From JAKJBL01 sp964461335 (GTDB lineage Bacteria > Bacillota > Clostridia > Christensenellales > CAG-138), in contig CAYWTY010000065.1 of the NCBI GenBank assembly GCA_964461335.1, forward strand, positions 1 through 9,242: a stretch of DNA of 9,242 nt, written 5' to 3'. Shown here one piece after another: positions 6,677 to 9,242 of the stretch. Position numbers and translations under genes: made by a program. Position 1 is the stretch's first letter, and every line of letters starts with the position of its first letter. Under the pieces are notes generated by a model that saw only the letters and a list, made by a program, of their open reading frames with translations, did not search any database and was not told the origin of the DNA.

Positions 6677-8265
6677 GCAAGTTCCTCCTCTGGGTTAATA
6701 TAATCCGTTGCACGCTTGTGCTGCGTTATTTTACCGCGCAAAATTACAGGCTGCTTTGAATAAGTGCGCGGAGCAATAGGTGCAAGGAAAGGTACGCCAT
6801 AAGATTTTTCCGACACAAGCCATGTTCCAAGGGCAAGCACCCCAGCAGAAAACCCAAGAAGCCCCCCAAGCCAGCCTGCAAGCACAAGAAATATTCGAAA
6901 GTATTCGGCAGCAATTTGCGTTGAGTGGTCAGGGATTGTGAATGTGCCCATACCTGAGAGCGCAACAAAAATAAGTACAACTGTGCTTACCATATTAGCT
7001 GCCACAGCCGCTTGGCCAAGCACAAGCCCGCCAATTATACCCATTGCCTGCCCTATGCTGCCGGGGACTCTTAACCCCGCCTCTCGAAGAAGCTGGAACA
7101 CCCAAAGCAGAAAAATCATTTCAAGCCCAATAGGTAAGTAGACCATGCGCCTTGAAGCAATAACTGTTGTTATTACCTCAGTAGAAAGCATGCCCTGGTG
7201 ATGAAGTGCAAGCGAAATAAAATACCCGGGCAGAAGGATGCTCACACCTGCTCCTATGTATCGAACAACGCGCAAAATATTTCCTAAAGGCCTGCGCACA
7301 TACGCATCTTCTGATGTGGACATTAAGGTAAAGAGTGTTGCAGGCATAACGCTCGCGCTCGGGCTGCCATCGCAAATTACAGCAACATGCCCCTGCATTA
7401 TATGCGCAGCAACGCGGTCAGGGCGTTCTGTTGAAAGCACCTGCGGCAGCGGTGATAGGCTACTATGCTCAGTCAGCTGTTCAATTGTGCCGCTATTTAA
7501 AATCATTCGTGTATTTATGCTGTTGAGCCGTTTTTTTACCTCACTAAGCAGCTTCTTGTTTACTACTCCGTCTCTATATGCAATAACAAGCATAACATTG
7601 TTCATTGCGCCTGCTTCCCTAAATTCGCACACAAAGTCATCTGTTTTTATTATGCGCCTAAGAAGCGAAACATTTGTCCTTAGGTTTTCCACAAAACCTT
7701 CTTGTGGGCCGCGGATTACTTTTTCGTTTTGAACTGTGCTAACAGTTCGCTGTTCATACCCCCTGGTATCCATTAATACAGCCTTTTCATCACCCTCAAT
7801 AAAAACTGCAGTCCGCCCTTCGCAAACTGCGGCTTTAATTTTATCCCAATCATTTTCAAGCTCAGCTTCCTGCTGAGCAAACACATGCTCCATTGCATAC
7901 TTTGCGAGGTTTTCCCCTGCATCAAGCATACATCCTTTATACATGCCCTGCCTGAGAATAAAGTCGTTTATTTCGCTTCTTGATGCCATGCCGTTTAAGC
8001 ATGCAACAAGTGTAGGGATAGCGCCGCCAAGCAAAAACCTTCGCAAAAGCACATCAGGGTTTATATCACTTCTAAAATCCTTTTTCAGCCTTTTTTCGTT
8101 TTCATCAACACTTGAAGATGAGGGAGGTTCAGGAGGCTTTTTTTGGGCTATATCATCATTTGGCCACCTGTTAAAAAACCCCGGGCTGCCCTCTTCAGTT
8201 TCTAAAAGTTCAAACTGTGTATCCGCTTCATCAAAGCGCAAAAGTTCAACTACGGATTTTTTCAT
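6673..8265 (-). CDS. gerA: GerA-type germinant receptor A subunit
   Basis: This 530-residue protein has a large soluble N-terminal part followed by a membrane part (about residues 335-485) with four to five hydrophobic segments. Family signatures include the GPQEGFVENLRTNVSLLRRI block (186-205), the segment around PGYFISLALHHQ (346-357) and LREAGLRVPGSIGQAMGIIGG (393-413), followed by GQAAV. A hydrophilic N-terminal extension (about 1-62) contains a Pro/Ser stretch (PPEPPSSSS, 44-52). With GerB and GerC it forms the nutrient receptor of the inner spore membrane. It is the first gene of the operon; the ATG at 8265 has GGAGG four bases upstream. A sigma-G promoter is expected for this family, but only a -10-like CATAATA (8295-8289) without a matching -35 is visible. 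Confidence 0.95.
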   Translation of the reverse strand: MKKSVVELLRFDEADTQFELLETEEGSPGFFNRWPNDDIAQKKPPEPPSSSSVDENEKRLKKDFRSDINPDVLLRRFLLGGAIPTLVACLNGMASRSEINDFILRQGMYKGCMLDAGENLAKYAMEHVFAQQEAELENDWDKIKAAVCEGRTAVFIEGDEKAVLMDTRGYEQRTVSTVQNEKVIRGPQEGFVENLRTNVSLLRRIIKTDDFVCEFREAGAMNNVMLVIAYRDGVVNKKLLSEVKKRLNSINTRMILNSGTIEQLTEHSSLSPLPQVLSTERPDRVAAHIMQGHVAVICDGSPSASVMPATLFTLMSTSEDAYVRRPLGNILRVVRYIGAGVSILLPGYFISLALHHQGMLSTEVITTVIASRRMVYLPIGLEMIFLLWVFQLLREAGLRVPGSIGQAMGIIGGLVLGQAAVAANMVSTVVLIFVALSGMGTFTIPDHSTQIAAEYFRIFLVLAGWLGGLLGFSAGVLALGTWLVSEKSYGVPFLAPIAPRTYSKQPVILRGKITQHKRATDYINPEEELA

Positions 8266-8280
8266 TGGGCCTCCAAAAAG

Positions 8281-8608
8281 CTATGCTGTATTATGGGGTG
8301 TTGTTGTTTGCGCAGAGTGGCCTATATTAGGCATTGCTACGGCAGGCAAATCTCCCTCTTGTATTGCGGGAAACATGCTGTCGTCATTCGCTTTGTAGTT
8401 GTAGTATTCCCCTATCAAGGTTGAGTCAATCAACGGCGCAAATCCATCGCAAATTTTGTCCACCTCGCCACCATAGTTTGTTGCATATAGCAATTCAATT
8501 ATAGGTGCTACCCTTGTTCCATGCGGAATGCCGCTGCTCGAGCTTCCATCCCATAAGCAGAGCTGGGCTTACGTTAAGCGCCTTAGCTAGGTGCTCAGCA
8601 CGATGTTT
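8281..8608 (-). pseudogene. Remnant of an XRE-family repressor with S24 (LexA/CI-like) peptidase domain
   Basis: Two minus-strand frames carry pieces of one gene. From about 8602 a frame reads RAEHLAKALNVSPALLMGW, the end of an XRE helix-turn-helix domain, and then soon reaches a stop. From about 8545 a frame shifted by one base reads IPHGTRVAP, then GEYYNYKANDDSMFPAIQEGD, the beginning of an S24 peptidase domain with the nucleophile serine in DSM. It diverges after GDLPAV and stops at 8281 without the catalytic lysine region. The N-terminal half of the helix-turn-helix domain is also missing. The gene is therefore frameshifted and truncated at both ends. It probably derives from a prophage or integrative element and now forms the upstream region of the ger operon. 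Confidence 0.6.
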
Positions 8609-8722
8609 ACAGGTATATATCCGAAAACCTCACAAAATACATTAACGAAAACGATACAATTTAATTACCCAATTTTGAGTGCTTCCTAAGGGGCTGAAGG
8701 TTCAAATAAGGGGGTTAAGCTT

Positions 8723-8752
8723 TTGACAGTGATTGCATATAGATGATAAAAT
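8723..8752 (+). promoter_or_regulatory. Sigma-A promoter of the small membrane protein gene
   Basis: A consensus TTGACA (8723-8728) is followed after 18 bp by TAAAAT (8747-8752). The -10 sits in an AGAT...ATCT dyad (8741-8754) that is conserved in the second copy near 9211. It lies about 64 bp upstream of the start codon at 8816. Confidence 0.65.
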
Positions 8753-8770
8753 CTTAATTTATAACGCGCT
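8741..8770 (+). repeat. Promoter-associated direct repeat, copy 1
   Basis: This 30-bp stretch covers the -10 region and the beginning of the leader of the gene at 8816. It matches 9211-9240 at 26 of 30 positions, in the same orientation and 470 bp away. Confidence 0.7.
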
Positions 8771-8815
8771 TATGGGAAATACGGAACTACAATTGCTAAT
8801 TTGGGAGGTAATATT

Positions 8816-9094
8816 ATGACAGACTTTTTAATGCAATATGGCGAAATGTTTTCAATCATTATGTTTCTTGTACCGCCAATTTTGTCCCTGCTAATATTAT
8901 ATTTTGCTAAACGGAATTGGATATGGTTATCTATACCAATTACGATAGTGATTGATTTATTAGTTTGGGGGAAGGGAATTGTCGAATCATCACATGGTGG
9001 AATAGCGCTTGCCTTTTTGATACCTCAGGTTACAGTTACTGTAATCATTTCATATGTGATTTTTTACATTGATAAACGCAGAAAACGAGTATAA
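8816..9094 (+). CDS. Small membrane protein of unknown function
   Basis: This 92-residue protein has about three hydrophobic segments (about residues 11-28, 34-48 and 57-82) and a basic C-terminus (DKRRKRV). The ATG at 8816 is preceded by GGGAGG (8803-8808) with a seven-base spacer; an upstream in-frame TTG (8801) overlaps that site and is unlikely to be used. Codon use is markedly more AT-rich than in the ger genes, consistent with a different history. I do not recognise the family with confidence; it resembles other tiny multi-spanning Bacillota membrane proteins of unknown role. It has its own promoter and no operon partner in view. Confidence 0.7.
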   Translation: MTDFLMQYGEMFSIIMFLVPPILSLLILYFAKRNWIWLSIPITIVIDLLVWGKGIVESSHGGIALAFLIPQVTVTVIISYVIFYIDKRRKRV

Positions 9095-9173
9095 TCCTAA
9101 AATATTTGCATGCTAAGAGATTAGTATATATCTGCATGGTATTATCGGGTATAGAGAAACAGCAATTTAAAGT

Positions 9174-9186
9174 GCAGATTATCTGC
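9174..9186. promoter_or_regulatory. Perfect 13-bp palindrome upstream of the second promoter copy
   Basis: GCAGAT-T-ATCTGC is a perfect dyad lying 30 bp upstream of the TATAAT in the second promoter copy, just above the expected -35. This is a reasonable place for an operator. The one-base centre makes an RNA hairpin unlikely. Confidence 0.3.
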
Positions 9187-9210
9187 TGAGAAGATAAATT
9201 ACATTTTAAT

Positions 9211-9240
9211 AGATGATATAATCTGAATCTATAACGCACT
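9211..9240 (+). repeat. Promoter-associated direct repeat, copy 2, with a perfect -10
   Basis: This copy matches 8741-8770 at 26 of 30 positions and holds a consensus TATAAT (9217-9222) where copy 1 has TAAAAT. No good -35 is visible at the expected distance. It lies at the window edge and suggests another transcription unit beginning just beyond it. Confidence 0.6.
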
Positions 9241-9242
9241 TG

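Noticed and set aside
7238..7732. 164-codon plus-strand ORF inside gerA
   Set aside because: It lies antisense to conserved GerA family blocks and is explained by strand-biased codon composition.
8289..8295. CATAATA as a sigma-G -10 for the ger operon (minus strand)
   Set aside because: It fits the -10 consensus and the distance to gerA, but no -35-like sequence lies 15-18 bp upstream, so it cannot be supported beyond a mention.
9045..9239. 64-codon minus-strand ORF at the right end
   Set aside because: It overlaps the end of the better supported plus-strand gene and a promoter repeat, and its composition looks non-coding.
8741..9242. Integron-like cassette with attC sites at the repeated blocks
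   Set aside because: TAACG motifs are present, but no paired R'/R'' boxes with the required GTTRRRY core or hairpin were found, and there is no integrase in view.

Overview
The window comes from an endospore-forming, low-to-mid GC Bacillota bacterium, most likely a member of the Clostridia. The evidence is a complete gerA-gerB-gerC spore germinant receptor operon, a cdaA-cdaR (c-di-AMP synthase) pair, a SpoIIE/RsbU-type phosphatase and strong GGAGG ribosome binding sites. I cannot name the species from the sequence alone.

Layout, left to right. Positions 1-231 hold no convincing gene. They contain a ~160 bp MITE-like element bounded by imperfect inverted repeats (67-84 and 210-227), which ends directly at the cdaR stop codon and may supply its terminator. 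cdaR and cdaA (232-2374, minus strand) overlap by 11 bp and have their own sigma-A-like promoter. Upstream of them and in the same direction is a PAS-PP2C phosphatase gene (2529-3608) with a cysteine-rich PAS domain. A divergent intergenic region (3609-3838) separates it from a small plus-strand DUF3006 gene (3839-4060). The minus-strand ger operon follows at 8265-4248. Its three cistrons overlap by ATGA junctions, and the sequence supports a fourth: a 53-residue, TTG-started protein with two membrane segments (4218-4057), which fits the size and topology of the small 'D subunits' known beside some Bacillus ger operons. Its stop codon overlaps the DUF3006 stop codon tail to tail.

Upstream of gerA lies a decayed XRE/S24 phage-type repressor (about 8281-8608). 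The right end (about 8640-9242) is visibly more AT-rich. It encodes a small membrane protein of unknown function (8816-9094) behind a sigma-A-like promoter. The -10 region and start of the leader of that promoter recur about 470 bp downstream at the window edge, as if a second, related transcription unit begins there.

How the genes fit together. CdaA makes c-di-AMP at the membrane and CdaR is its extracytoplasmic regulator. The PAS phosphatase is a probable signal-responsive serine phosphatase of the kind that acts on anti-anti-sigma proteins. GerA/GerB/GerC, with the proposed fourth subunit, would form a nutrient receptor in the inner spore membrane. The best candidates for something not yet described are the fourth ger cistron, the repeated promoter module at the right end, and the inverted-repeat element after cdaR.
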